This document shows, piece after piece, positions 21,850 through 35,034 of a DNA stretch of 52,781 nucleotides. Below the pieces are notes generated by a model, which saw only the letters and a program-made list of their open reading frames with translations, searched no databases and was not told the origin of the DNA. The translations under genes were made by a program, and so were the position numbers. The stretch is from Trachelipus rathkii. Lineage: Eukaryota; Arthropoda; Malacostraca; Isopoda; Trachelipodidae. The stretch lies in the NCBI GenBank assembly GCA_015478945.1, contig JABUQX010100416.1, forward strand, positions 1 through 52,781, in the 5' to 3' direction. Positions within the stretch are counted from its first letter, which is position 1. Each line of letters begins with the position of its first letter.

Positions 21850-24560
21850 CACGATAACGCAAAGACCTAGCTCAGTCTACATGTCCAGGGTAGACCCACA
21901 GGAGAAGTTGACAATGGCAGAAAAAAACTAGACATCTAGCCTGTCAGGGATGAGCTGGATGTTTGATAAGGTGAGAAACGACCCTAGACTCTAGCCTGGT
22001 TAAGGAGAGCAGGAGTCATGTTGATCAAGGGCGGAAAAGCCTAGACTTCTAACTGTAGCGGGAGAGCAGGATAGCGTTGATTGAAGGCGAGGAGAAAGTA
22101 CCTAGACTCTACTGTCAGGGAGCAGCAGGAGAGTTGATGAAGGCGAAAGACCTAGACTCTACCTGTCAGGGAGAGCAGGGAGAGTTGATAAGGCGAAAAA
22201 GACATAGACTCTACAACTGTCAGGGAGAAGCAGAGAGTTTGATGAGGCGAAAGACCGTAGACCTCTAACCGTGTCAGGGAGAAGTCAGGGAGAAGGTTTT
22301 TGAATAAGGCGACAAAGACTAGACTCTGCCCTGTCAGGGAGAGCAGGAGAGTTGATAGGGCGAAAAACAGTACGACTATAACTGTGTCAGGTAGAGAGGA
22401 GACTATGCAAAGGCAGAACGAGATTGTGGTATTTTTAGCTTTGCTAATGTAGTAGTCTGGAGTGTGTGAAAAAAATAAAGACTAGACGTCTATAACTTTC
22501 CAGGGAGAGCAGGAGAGTTGATAGCGGCGAAAAGCCTAGACTATACTGTCAGCGGAGAGCAGCAGAAGAGTTGCTGAATAAGTGCGAAAAGGAACTAGAC
22601 TCTACCTGTCAGGGAAGCAGGAGAGTTGATAAGGCGAAAAGACCCTGAACTCTACCTGTCAGTGCATCAAGAAGGAAAAGCAGATTAGGCAGAAAGAGAC
22701 TGATCTACTTGTCAGGGAGAGCAAGGAGCGTGTTGATAGCAGGCGAAAAGACTAGACTATATAGCGTGTCAGGGAGAGCAGGAAGAGTTGATAGTATGTA
22801 GAATGCTCTAGAGCTCTACTCATGTCAAGGGAGCAGGAGGTGTCGATAGGCGATAAGGACCTAGACTTACCTGTCAGGGAGAGCAGAGAAGGAGTTGATA
22901 AGGGCAAGACCTAGTACTCTACCCTGTCAGGGAGACGCAAGGAGAGTTATGATAAGACGAAGAAAACCTAGACTCTACTATGTCATAAGGCGAGCAAGTG
23001 AGAAGTATGATAGAGGCGAAAGAAAAGTAGGCTATACCTGTCAGGGAGAGCAGAAGAAGTTTGATGACAGCGAAAGACTGTGACTCGCTACTGTCAGGGA
23101 GAGCAGGGAGAGTTGATAAGACGAGAAACCTATAGACTCTACTGTCAAGGAGGAGCAGGGAGAGTTGATAAGGGCGAAAGCACCTAGTCTATACCGCGAT
23201 GTCGGGAGAGCAGAATGAGTTGATAGAGGCGAAAAGACTAGACTCGACTGGTCCAGGGAGAGCAGGAGAGTTGATTGAGAACGATAAAAACCTAGACTTC
23301 AGAGAGTTTGTGAGAACAGGAAGATTGATAAGGCGAAAAGACCTACACTTCTACCTGTCAAGGAGAGCAGGAGAGGTTTGAATAAGGCGAAAAGACTAGA
23401 CTCTACCGTGTCGGAGAGGCAGGAGAGTTGATAGCGGGAAAAGACTAGCTCTAAGCCTGTCAGGAGAGCAGGAGAGTTGATATGGTTGAAAAAACGCTAG
23501 ATACTATACCTGTGACAGGGAGAGAAGAAGAGTTGAATTAAGTGTCGAAAAGAGCGTAGTGACTCTACCGTGTCAGGAGAGGCAAGAGAGTTGATTAGGT
23601 CGAAAAGACGTGAACGTCTTAACCTGGTGCAGAGGAGAGTCAGGGAGAGTTGGATGAAGGCGAAAGAGACTCTAAGGACTTACTGTCAGGGATAGAGGCA
23701 AAAGAGTTTGATAAGGGAAAGCCTAGCCTCTACACTGTCAGGGAGAGCAAGGAGAGTTGATAAGGCGAAGAAGCACTACGACCTTCCATGTCAGGGCAGA
23801 GGGGAGAGTCTGATAAAGACGATAAAAAGACTAGGATGGCTGCTACTTGTTGCAGGGGAAGAGCAGGAGAGTTGATTAAGGTCGAAAGACCATAGACTCT
23901 ACCTGTCAGAGAGGCACGGAGGAGTTGATAAGAGTAGCGTAGAAAGACCTAACCTACTTGTGTAGGTGAAGAGCAGGAGAGTTGATTAAGTCGGAGATAA
24001 GACTTAGACTCTACACTGATGTAGGTGAGGAGCAGAATGAGTTTTGATAAGGCGAAAAGACCTAGACTCTAGCCTGTCTAGGGTGAGCAGGATGAGTAAT
24101 GAGTAGGCGAGTAAAACGACCTAGACTCTACACGTGCTCCAGGGCGAGAGGAGAGTTGATGAGGGCAAGAAAGAACTCTAGACTCACCTTGTCAGGGAGA
24201 GCAGTAGAGAGTTTGCTGATAAGGCGGAAAAACCTAGACTGACTACCTGCTCAGGGAGAGCAGAAGAGTTGATTAAGCGCGAAAAGACTAGACTTCTACC
24301 GTCAGGGAGAGCAGGATGGAGTTTGATAAGGCGAAAAGACCAGTCTCTACATACAGCGGAAGCAGGAGAGCTTGATAAGGCGAACAGAAGACCTTAGTCC
24401 TTAACGTTTCAGGGAGAGCTGGAGAGTTGATAAGTCGAATAAGACCTAGACTGTAGTTAGTAAGAGCAGGAGAGTTGATAAAGCGGAAAACCTAGACTCT
24501 ACCTGTCAGGGAGAACAGGAGAATATGATAAGACGAAAAGGCAGGACGTAGATTTCCTTA
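21850..24560 (-). repeat. 50-bp minisatellite array, right-arm copy
   Basis: Reverse complement of 12,885-15,100. Units show CCTAGACTCTACCTGTCAGG, GGAGAGCAGGAGAGTTGATA and AGGCGAAAAG, with a mean period near 50 bp and about 50-55 units. Indels are dense throughout, including near 24,400-24,560, whose left-arm partner around 12,950-13,200 is clean. That asymmetry indicates read error rather than unit divergence. Confidence 0.93.
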
Positions 24561-25074
24561 CCTGTTAGGGAAGAGCTGTGTGGTGTGGGGATGCACTTTC
24601 AGATGTGATGTTGTAGAAGAGAAAGTTATGTGATTCCTTCTACAAAAAAGGAATAGGATATAAAAGAAAACTACCAAGAATTTTAATGAGACAAGGTTTG
24701 AGTTGTGATTTCGAGGTGTGTATAATATTGCGTAGAAAGGTTATATCGGAGTAAGAAAGATGAGGAATTTCGATATTTTTCCGTACTTGGAAGTACAAAC
24801 ATGTTGTCACCATGCCTGAATTAGAGATTCAGGAGAAAATAAGAGGTGCGTTCAAACTCTGGCCTCTTAGAGTTAGCTGATAATGTGGTGTAATTGCTGT
24901 GTGGGTTGGAGTTTTCAAAATGAAAGCGCAGTTGTGAAATAGGGGGGAGGGGGTGAATATGTTGTTCGTGCGAGTGGATGAAACAGTAGAAAACGATAGT
25001 TGAGGACAGAGACTTGAACAGTGTGTGAAACACCACTGTTTATAGATTTTAGAAGGATACTATGGTTGACAATC
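24561..25074. other. Right-arm copy of the minisatellite flank
   Basis: Mirrors 12,354-12,884, for example TGAAACACCACTG at 25,026-25,038 against CGGTGGTGTTTCAC near 12,379. No gene. Confidence 0.6.
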
Positions 25075-25165
25075 AACACAACAACAACTAACAACAACAA
25101 CAACACAACAAACAAGCATCAACAACAACAACACACAACAACAACAAACAGCAGACAACAGCTGC
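25075..25165. repeat. AAC microsatellite
   Basis: AAC units with interruptions, about 90 bp, facing a 23-bp TTG tract at 12,331-12,353 in the other arm. Confidence 0.85.
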
Positions 25166-25735
25166 TATAGAGCGAGCGGAGAGAATATCATAGAGAAGCT
25201 AGATAGAGTTCCGAAAAGTGGAAGTTTAGACAATCAGGCAATCTTCGCGGCTAGAACTAGAAGGTCCTTAGCAGCCGGAGTTATTTTTCACTTTAAATCC
25301 TCATAATGTTAGTTGTATTATCAAAATAAAATTGTTAAAAAGAAGAATGGAAAGTTATTTTAAGTAAATAAGTGTCAACAAAATTTTTTGGGGTAAAAGA
25401 TTTTTTAAATTATAAATTTACATCTTAAATTTATTTTAAATATTTATTATGATTTTTATATATGCTACGGTTATAGTTAATCCTTAAGAAAAACATGATT
25501 TTACCGCTAAATACTGAAAATTCCTGTGAGTGGAATTGATGGCGATGATAATGGACAGCTTTTAATTAAAATACCCGAACCAGTTCCAATAAAAGATTTA
25601 CCTATGGATTTTCATTGAAACTTGCAGTGATAAGTATTGAAATAGTTTTTAATGAATAAATTGTTAAAAAATATATTGTCGCAAAAATAGAGGTTTTGAT
25701 CTTGATTTTGAAGAGCAATAATAGTGTCTTTAAAT
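25166..25735. other. Unique AT-rich DNA, mirror of 11,781-12,330
   Basis: Well preserved opposite-strand copy; no coding frame. Confidence 0.6.
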
Positions 25736-27915
25736 AGTGAAATCTGATCTTTAATATAGATCGTAATCCATTATGGTTGCTTTAACCTATATAGTGATGT
25801 TGGGTAAGACGATATTAGTAGAATAGTTATATCTTAGTACTACTATATGTATAATTTAAGGATATAAAAAAATATTATAATAAGAACTCCCTATACTGGA
25901 AGATTAAAAGCTCAGTATCTGTACATGGACAAATAAAAATATACCTTAGTAATATAATAAAGAATATATATATAAAAGTATATTATATATGTACAGAATA
26001 TAAAGTTATAGAATATAGAATATATATTATGCTAGGTATAGTATAATATGTTAGTGTTAGTATATATAGCTATTATATATAGTAATATTATTTTATACTA
26101 TGTAAATACGCTGTTAAGATATTAGTTTCTTTATGTATAGGTATATTGAATATATATATTAGTAGTATAACTCGTAATAATAGGGTTATACTATATTGTA
26201 TAGTACTATTATGTATTGATTTGAAGTAGATATAGTATATGTAGAAGTGATATTCATATTGTATACTATATATGATAATATAATATTACTGAGTAAGTAA
26301 TCATCGTTATAATTATATAGTAGCTATGGATGACTCTAATATAAATCTCAAAGCTATTATTAGCGCGATTATGTGTAGTAGGCGCTTGTCTACTGGTGTC
26401 GCATGACAGTAAAGTTATAAGTCGGGGTTAGTGTATTGGTGATAGTGATATATAGGTGCTGCATCGCTGTCGTTGAGCTGATGAAGGTATGAAGTATAAA
26501 GACTTTGTTATATATATAAGCTGCTCTTATCTGATCGAGATTCTGGTCACGATGTGCTAGTAGGATTTATTAGTTGAGTATATACCGTAGATGTTGATTG
26601 TAGTATATAGATAGATATTTATAGATGTAGAGTATACAGTGTATAGGGGTATAATGTAACTATGGATATGGATGAGTGGTTATCGACTATAGAGATAAGT
26701 TATAATTTATGATTGATGGGCGATTATGACATTATAAGCTGAATAGGATAAGTATGAGAGTGCTGAGTTAAATAATATCAATACTATGATTCCTAATTTA
26801 AATTTCCTTTCATTTGTATTCTTATCGTAATGGTCAGCGATTGTCAGGCTATTTAGCTCTAAGAGTATAAGCTATGAGAAGGTAAGATGCTTTATACCTC
26901 ATATAAGAGATGCCGAGGGCCCAGGTGTATCGTAGGTTTTCGCGCATAGTATGACTGTATATGGTGATTATAATTATGGAAGATCGATGTGCTGTGTGCG
27001 TTAGAAGTAAATTATATCGAATAAATTTGACGAGAGTACAGTAAGTAGGCGCATGATTATGAGTAATCGTAGATCGTATAGTTGCTTATGAGCTAGGATG
27101 GGGATTTAGCTGTCTTAGAGAGGTTGGTAGCGTTCCTCTGTACATTCTCGTGCGGGGCGCTGGACGCACGGGAGCACACTCTCTGCAGTCAAGATGAAGC
27201 GTGCTGTATGGTACTGGTACATCAGAGTAATACCTAACTTACGTGTCTCACGCGCGAGTAGATAGTCATTGTTGTTGTCACGATATAGTGTCGGAAGTAC
27301 GTTCATCCTCCGTGATGTTGGTCTAGATGCAGTGTATTGACTAGGAAGATGATATACGTATAGCTCGCCGATACACCTAGTGTCGTAGATAAGTAGTCAT
27401 ATATATAGGACTCCGGGATTGATAGTTACTATGTAGTTGTGCACTTGGTCAGATGCTCTGAGTAATAGTTATATTGACGTCGGTACATACCGGTTACGTC
27501 ATCAGTAGTATGTATATATAGTGCTACGATAGTGGTATTTATTCGCGTGGTAGATCTGTGGATGAGACTGTTCGGCGAGATAGAGTGGGGATAAGATAGA
27601 ATACAATGTGGATTCTATGATGTACTACGTGTGCGGTACGGCTCATGAGTCATATATGAGTAGCTAGGTCAGGTGCTCGAACGGTTGAGTGCGAGCGATG
27701 AGGCTTAGGGCGCAGTTTAGTGCCGAGTCATCGCCGGAGTCAGCGAGTCTATGTCTGTATGCGTTGTGGTTGGTGCTAAGATGAAACTGTATGTACGATG
27801 ATACGTGTCCTGTCTATAGGACGGTGTGGAGGTGTCATCGATAGCGAAGTTGAGGCTAGACGGTGCTGTCGTGAGAGAGTCATCGACCTAAGCCGCGGGC
27901 GATGTGTTAGAGTGA
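25736..27915. other. Disordered TA-like right-arm stretch
   Basis: Opposite the 740-bp TA tracts of 11,040-11,780 lies 2.1 kb of TATAG, GTATA and GATAG words grading into GC-richer irregular sequence near 27,120-27,910. No period, gene or RNA is recognised. The 63-codon frame at 27,115-27,306 has no support. Confidence 0.55.
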
Positions 27916-28385
27916 TGCTCGGAAGAGCAGATGCGTGACGAGCAGACGCTCATATCATTGTTATGTGGAGAGGAGTACGTGTGATGTCGAGGAGGAAGAG
28001 GGAGGAGGACTTCGTGAGAGGGTCTACGTTGCTACGAAGAAAGTGATCGCTGGTATGCTGGAGAGATATGGAGATATGAGGAGAGGATGTAGAGGAGTGA
28101 GAGTAGGAGTAGAGGTGTGCGTGGTCCCAACTTGGGTGGCTGGGACATCCTGGACGAGGATCTGGTGATGGGGAGATGACGAGGCAGGAGTACGTAGGTT
28201 GCCCGAGAAGAAGATGAGAGACGAAGAGGAGGAGAAGTGACGATTGTTACGCTTCCCGACATCGTGGAACTGAAGATAGAATGGAGACTTTCACGGATAG
28301 GAGAGGTGGAGAGGACGGCTCTCCAACTGACAACACAGATGCAAAATGGCCATACGGGAGCGTGACGTAGAGGCAAGCTCAAGAT
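27916..28385. other. Right-arm copy of CT tract and adjacent fragment
   Basis: GA-rich 27,930-28,115 mirrors the CT tract. 28,118-28,385 mirrors 10,216-10,505, with GGTGGCTGGGACATC at 28,134-28,148 as a clear anchor. Reading frames differ from the left arm. Confidence 0.55.
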
Positions 28386-29505
28386 ATATACTTTGTGAAT
28401 TAAAAAATAGAAAAAAATATGAAGGCAGGCTTTTACTTTTCAAAAAATTTTTAGCATTTTTATCACTTTAGCATTTTTATCAATTTATTCATTTTTATGT
28501 GGCATTTTTATCAATGTTAAGTATATGCTCTTTGAGTTTTTTAGGTTTTTAGAAGTTTAGACGTTCGCCTTGTGCCTGTGTGGAGTGTTTTAAAAGGCTT
28601 GTCGTGGGCTGTTTTTCTGCTCGTGCTTGATTACTTCTGCGATATTTTTATTCTGTTCTCATTTTTTTACTGTGTATCTAATAGTACTACATTAGTATGT
28701 GTGTATGTATGTTAATATCGCAAGGTACAACGTTTTAATGCAAACGAGCAGGATTTTAAAGTATTTGCTCATTCCGAAATTTCAAAATTAGTTCACACTT
28801 ACAATGTTAACCACGTTTTAATTACAAATGGTTGGTATTCCTGCTAATCCTCTTCAATTTTAAGAGTAAAATAAGAACGTCCAATTTTGCAAGTAAGATG
28901 GCTGGCACTTGATAAACTGTCCGTCATAAGTAGAGGAAAAGTAAGATAGCAGCTGATTGTTACTACAGGGCGCCTTCTACTAAATGAGCTCGTCTCGGAC
29001 TTCAGTCAATAAACAGTATAAAGGCGTTTAATATTAAGATAAAGTTGGCTCACTGCAGTATGACGTGTCAATTCAGTTAATTAGAGTAGAGAAAATAAAA
29101 AAGTTCACGAATTTAGAATGATAATATGTTTTAAGATCCCGTTGTGTTTTATCATTTAACGTGTGTGTGTTATACGCGGTGCTCATCACTCATATATAAT
29201 GTGTCCTTCATTCATTAATTGTTGAGAAGTAAGCTCGCTATACGGTAAGTGAGATACTCGGCTCAGATTAGCTCTCATTTGTTCTCGAAATTACAATGAC
29301 TAAATCGTTTTGCATAAATGAGCCTCGCCAAAAACTTTAGTTTTGGAAAAATCAGTGAAGGCTCAATTTTATGTTTTTTTAAGGTATCGTTATCATATAT
29401 TTAAAGAAAATAAAGAATAAAAAAATTCGCTTCGTAGTGGTATTCTTGTAAATAGAAACAATCCTGTTTTGACGCAGCAGTTTAATCTATTTTTGGCTTT
29501 ATTTC

Positions 29506-29537
<32 letters not shown>

Positions 29538-29645
29538 GTTTTTTTTTTTTTATTTTTTTTGTTTTTCGTTTAATTATTTTAAACTAATTGGGATTTCGGT
29601 ACTGGTGGCTGTTGTCTGTATAAAATTCATTGAAATTTATATAGT
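28386..29645. other. Right-arm copy of 9,136-10,215 including the 58-bp minisatellite
   Basis: 28,390-28,430 mirrors 10,160-10,210. The minisatellite copy runs through about 28,700-29,350. A 29-base T run at 29,509-29,537, followed by more T runs to 29,561, replaces a short A run in the left arm. No gene. Confidence 0.55.
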
Positions 29646-30400
29646 TACTATATATATTATATATTATATTATAAGTAGTATATGTTAGAGTGGCGACGTG
29701 GAAATATACGTATATAATATGAATATAGTAATATATTATAGTTTATAATATAGGAAGTAGTGTATTATTGAATTATTTCGATGATATAATAATTCATAAA
29801 TGTACGATACGAGGAAAGGCGTAAGTTATTGTCGTGAGTCTAGAATGCTGAGAGATGCTATTAGTTAGTTATGTGATATGTTTGGCTGATCGTGCTACTG
29901 TCGATATTACTTATACGTATATATAATTAATATAATGATAATATACAAGTATTGCGGTTAGATATGAGGATTGGGTATGGTGTATATAGTTTTTAGTAGG
30001 TTTATATGTATAATAGTCGTGATATATGCTATTCTAATTATAATTCTGGAGTCTCGTGTGTATAAGATTATGTAGGTAAATGTATTAACGAACTATGTCT
30101 TGTAGGATGTAATAGTAATATTATGAATGATGTATTATAAGAATATATTTATCGTGATGATAAGCTAGTAGCTTTATTTAGGTAGGATGGATGATTATGT
30201 TATATAGTATGGTAAGTATTATATATTAGTATATAGTTATGTTTGAAGTTAGGGTAGCGTCAGTAATGTAGTTTTTAATATTGATATCTGAGTACTTATA
30301 GATACGTATTATTAGTATTTATATTATATATATTGTTATTTATCTATATTAAGTTAAGTTATAGGTTAATTATTATGAGTATATATATATATTATAATCA
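29646..30400. repeat. Scrambled TA tract, right arm
   Basis: Mirror of the TA tract 8,626-9,135, about 50 percent longer and with many G and C interruptions. Confidence 0.6.
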
Positions 30401-30414
30401 TCTCCATTCATGGT

Positions 30415-32340
30415 GCATCACCTCACTACCTTCTCGTTCCCACCGAGACTGGGGTAAAGTGGGCAGATATTATGAGAGGCCGGTGAACAGACAAAAAGTG
30501 TTATAAGAAGAATATGACGCAGGTCGAAAAGACAGCCAGCAGCCTTTACCGTAGCCCCGTTTTAATATCTTTCTAGTACAGAACTCGGTGGTTCGCATTG
30601 GTTCGTGTGCAGAAGAAAACTTCGCACCTAAGAGCTTTCAACGAGAACCTCCCGGAATAAGACGGGACCACTCAACTATGGAGATCTCTCCAATTGTGGT
30701 TTTCTACTTTGGCCTCAGTGGTCCCAACAATCCATAATAAACCCCTCGACAAAATGCGTGGCAGGTAGTGTGTAGCTCAGGGAGTGCATGTGTCACGAGT
30801 ACCGAGCACATGCACTGTGTAAGCCCCAGGCATTCACGTATTCTTTGTGGTGTATGATATAGAGAGGGACTACCGATCTTTCTATTCTCTGGTGGCGTGT
30901 GCTCGTCTGCCAACAACTCCACATCTGTCTGTTCCTGTCCTCTCAGGCGCAGAATTTTGCCTACAGTTATTTGTTTTTGGGACGTGGTACGCAGCTGCTA
31001 CTTATGTTCTTCGTATGCGCAGCTCGGCTACGGTTCGTCTTCATGAGTCCCCAGCAGGCGTGGGGTTGCGCTCATCTGCACTGCATTGTAATCTGTGTGT
31101 TCGGATGCTAAGCCAACCGACGTCGAATCGCCGTCAGCCCGTTCGTGGTTTTTTCCGTTAATCCACGATTAGCCTAAACCATCTCAATGTATTCGTTTTA
31201 CATTCATTCTCCTCATTTCCGCATTTCTCACACATCACACAACTCCCTAATTGCGTTTACTTCTCATTTTATCAAATTCCTTTTCTCATACCTATCACCC
31301 CTAAGATTTGTTTTCATCTCTGGACACATTGTAAACTTTTTCTTAGCAACTCTCTTATTTCCAGACATAGTCTCACTACTATGGAATTAAACACAGGATA
31401 ATATAAAATCCCTCATCGTAAAAAGCAATAAAGCGCACTTCAATTTACTTAGTTCCCTTTGCATCACACATTTAATTGCACCCAGAGCCCACGTTCTTGC
31501 CATTCAGCAGTTTTCCTACTAACTCTGACCATTATCCGTTGCCCTTTCGTCCAACTATAATACAAACTAAATAATTTAAACTTAAAAGCTCCTTGATCCG
31601 AACTGCTCACACATCTATACAGCACACTTGAACACAGAGGACTGTCCCTCGCGCCGCAACGGCATACAAGCCATGTGCTCTTATCTACAGTTTATTTCAA
31701 ACCCTCCTTTTGCACACCCTGCCCAAATCTTCTACCAAATCCTTGTCACAAACTCTCTTCGAATTCGCACACACAAAAACAATGCATGTACCACGACTAA
31801 TTAGGTAGGGCACCTCTCCACTCTCTTCCATTCTTATCAATCATCATCCTAACACCATCCCCTGCCACCCCTACCTCTATTCTTTCATAAACTCATCCAT
31901 ATACAAATTAAATAACCGAAGAGACATAATCTCTCCTTCACTCCGCCTATTAATATTAAACAGTATCACTTTTCGACTGCCATTATTCTTACACTCCGGT
32001 CGTGTCACTTTCGTCCATACATGACTTTTGATATTCATTTATAAGCCTACACAGCGCCATATATCAACTAACGACTGCCGTAGAGCTTTCCTATTAAGAC
32101 CTATCAACGCATGTTTGGCCAAGTACCTAAAAACTAGAATCCAATTTATTTTCGTTCTCATTCTCATTTCTCTCTAATCATTGTTTAGAGTAATGATTAA
32201 TTCACACATCCTCTAATCCGACTTCAAAGGCTCCTTGTTTCTTCCCAATTTATCGATGTCCTGCAGTCCTCCGGACCTACTCTTTCGGAACAAAATAGCA
32301 AGGAAATTATAGTATCTCGCGGCCACACGATTCATAGTTA
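30415..32340 (-). pseudogene. Degenerate non-LTR reverse transcriptase, right-arm copy
   Basis: Reverse complement of 7,060-8,625. The tail hairpin lies at about 30,415-30,470. Segments at 31,170-31,420 and 31,800-31,910 mirror 7,960-8,165 and 7,455-7,560 closely, and 32,240-32,335 mirrors the 5-prime end. The catalytic YADD region, expected near 31,780-31,805, is also corrupted but at different bases. 30,640-31,120 is only loosely alignable. Frames of 70-104 codons on the plus strand in this stretch are antisense shadows. It is not evidence for a second insertion, because it is the same locus seen again. Confidence 0.75.
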
Positions 32341-32729
32341 ATTCGCCTATATTATAAGTACAGTTATATTAGATGATAGAATAATAGTATATGATAGTTG
32401 TATACTATATTATAGGTTATAGTATTATGATAGTATATATTAATTAGTCTAAATTATATATATATAAGTAATATATACCTATATATATATTATTAGTACA
32501 CTGATGTAAGTATACGAGTATAAGGGAGAGTATAGCTCATCCATCATCCACACTTCTTTTCCCATTACTGGGGGTGAAGGTGTGCGGGACGTACGTAAAA
32601 ATAACTACTATATATATATATATAATATACGTATATATATATTATAACTTGTTTATCAGTATATATGAGTTAAGCTTGGTAGTGGAATGCAGTTATTATT
32701 CTATAGTAATATAGTAGTATTATTGAGTA
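32341..32729. repeat. TA tracts and LINE-tail motif, right arm
   Basis: TA tracts at 32,345-32,500 and 32,600-32,680 enclose the opposite-strand copy of the tail motif at 32,535-32,600, in which CCCATTACTGGG (32,560-32,571) is the hairpin. Confidence 0.6.
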
Positions 32730-33009
32730 TTTTTACACGGCGCCAAGTAGGGGGCTCGAGGCCGCGGGAACAGAGTGGGGGACGGTTTTGCTCGCACTTA
32801 TGCACATTGCAGGTATGTGGAGAGTGGACTTCGCAGCAGTGGGCACTCGCAGTCATACGATCAGCGCAGTAGGGGTGAGTTGTGTGCACCTATGTTCTCC
32901 GCCGAGATATATGGGTGTACTAGTCCATAACTAGTTGGTATAACGTTATGATCGAGATGATGGGCCGACGATGTGGATCGACCGACTCTGCATCTGGTGC
33001 GGTATCCTT
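32730..33009. other. GC-rich island, right-arm copy
   Basis: Ends mirror 6,471-6,715 clearly; the centre is poorly alignable. Two overlapping 61-62-codon frames on opposite strands have no recognised content. Confidence 0.45.
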
Positions 33010-33639
33010 TGGGTTCCATTAGTTGTAAAAAAAAAATTAAATAGTAAACTATCGCAAACCATTAAAAATGTTGCACGATCTAAAAAGTACGAAAAAGCAT
33101 GCGTCTCTAGAAGTAATTATACTATAAAAATGTAATTTTTTTTTTTTTAAATACATTGCTTTTTATGTTCTACATATATATAGTAAACTTTTCTTCTGAA
33201 AATAAACTTTTCTCAAAGTCTATAGTTTTTCCTGCCTTTACTGGTAACTAAACGCATAATAATAAATAAAGTTTTATTACATTTATGTATTATATATACA
33301 TATATAGTTATATATTTAATATTATTTATATTATTATATATATATATATATATATATTATTAATATATGTACTCATTATATTATATAATATATACTTATA
33401 TATATATTAATATATATATTTATATATATATTATATAATATATATATGAGTATATAATGATAGATATATATATTATATAATAAGGATTATAGTATATATA
33501 TATATATATAGTAGTTATATATAGTTGAGTAGTGATATATATATTATGATATATGTTAGATTAATATATAAGTATATATATATATATATATATATATAGA
33601 TATATACGCGATTTTTTAATTGCATCACCGCCCATTTTT
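33010..33639. repeat. AT-rich segment and TA tract, right arm
   Basis: 33,010-33,280 mirrors 6,226-6,470 nearly base for base. 33,285-33,610 is the TA tract. Confidence 0.7.
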
Positions 33640-33895
33640 GTACATGGTAAGATCACAAGGCCCTAAGTGGGATGAATCCCTTACCTTTAGGATGTGTAAA
33701 CAGAGAACTGTTACTTTCGACACGATGAGCAACAGGAAACCACCAAATTAACCTCTGAAATCAATCTTGGCTTACCATTGGGTATTGATAAGCAGTATTC
33801 ACATCACCTTTCGTGCGTCTTTGTTCGTGTATATCCACAACAGAGTCGCTTAATAGGTACCCCGTATATGTAGTCAGGTTATATTAGGCTTCGAG
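33640..33895 (-). mobile_element. tRNA-derived SINE-like element, right-arm copy
   Basis: Reverse complement of 5,600-5,880. On the minus strand the B-box region reads GGATTCATCCCAC (33,678-33,690 on the plus strand) and the A-box region GTTGCTCATCGTG. Comparing the two arms suggests the left-arm B box lost one C. It is the same locus as the left-arm element. Confidence 0.45.
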
Positions 33896-34309
33896 TGCCA
33901 TATATATATATTAGTATATTAATTATATATATATTAATATATTGATTATAGTATATTATATATTATTATATTTAGTAGTATAGTATATATAAGTATATAT
34001 ACTATATCTACTAATATATATATATATATTATATAAGCTTCCTTAATAAATTATGAATAATTTTTCTTAATTTAAACTTTACGCTTTTGTATGGATTTTT
34101 TTAGTCCGAATAACAGAGCGCTAATATATTTTGGCTGCATTTAGAATGTCCGTATGTAAAAAACGGAAATTGATTATAATAAACATTTGACGTAAGATTT
34201 CATACTATAATTATTATAGTATTATAGTATAGGGTAATATATTAAGTTACTATATATATAGTATAGTATATATAATATACTTATATATAATATTTATATA
34301 TAATATATT
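33896..34309. repeat. TA tracts with AT-rich island, right arm
   Basis: TA tracts at 33,896-34,035 and 34,205-34,309; the island between mirrors 5,290-5,450. Confidence 0.7.
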
Positions 34310-34500
34310 GCCAAAGTTCTACTTAGATGTCCTTGTTCGGCAAACGTGAATTCATATGGTTAAAGGTTGCGGCATTGCTTTGCAAAGTGAGTGCCATATA
34401 GGGTTAGGTTGCATTTGCTTTGCAACGGTGGATCCATCCTAGGTTAGGTTGCATTGCTGTGCAACGTGGTATCCGTATCTGGGTTTAGGTTTAACTGTAA
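34310..34500 (-). repeat. 42-bp minisatellite, right-arm copy
   Basis: Four units with GGTTGCA then TGCAACG spacing, confirming the period and internal dyad seen at 4,985-5,185. Confidence 0.72.
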
Positions 34501-35034
34501 CCTCCCTTCATTTAATTTAGGTTTATGAAAAAAGTGTGGTTCGGTGTACACACAGATTTAGACTATATATACTATTAGTACTAGTACTATCTAGTTGATG
34601 GTACTATAGTGATATATATATCTCGATGGTTTAATTAATATATCGTATATATACTATATATATAGTTAAGTATATATATATATATCATATATATATATAT
34701 TCTCAACTTCGTTTAACGTTTTTGTGTTCCGACGAGTCCCTTGAGTTGCCGTGCGACTTAGCACGTCGACTCTGGCAAGCGACTTGGGTTTAATTGCCGC
34801 ATTTTTGTCAAACGAACGAAAGGTGAATTTGAACAGTGGTAATATATTAAAAATATCTTTGGGATGCCCAATATTATAATAAGATATATGAGAATAGTAG
34901 TGAGTAATGGTGTATATTATATATATATAATATAATATAGTATGTATTATTTATATTATTTTAATATATTATGTAAGTATAGTATAGTATTCATATATAT
35001 GTATATATATTAATATATACTATATATATATATG
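34501..35034. repeat. TA tracts around a complex island, right arm
   Basis: TA tracts 34,565-34,700 and 34,870-35,034. The island 34,705-34,850 mirrors 4,666-4,815 (GTGTTCCGACGAGTCCC at 34,725-34,741). Confidence 0.65.

Noticed and set aside
27115..28382. Genes in the GC-richer right-arm stretch
   Set aside because: The stretch sits opposite TA and CT repeats and a short fragment, frames are not conserved between arms, and the sequence is probably misread.
30704..31161. Protein-coding frames of 70-104 codons
   Set aside because: They are antisense or shifted-frame shadows of the reverse transcriptase remnant and are not open in the left arm.
30415..32340. A second, independent LINE insertion
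   Set aside because: Its flanks also mirror the left arm in order, so it is the same locus seen on the opposite strand.
34399..34452. Arthropod telomere repeat (TTAGG)
   Set aside because: Only isolated GGTTAGGTT words occur inside the 42-bp minisatellite; there is no run of TTAGG.
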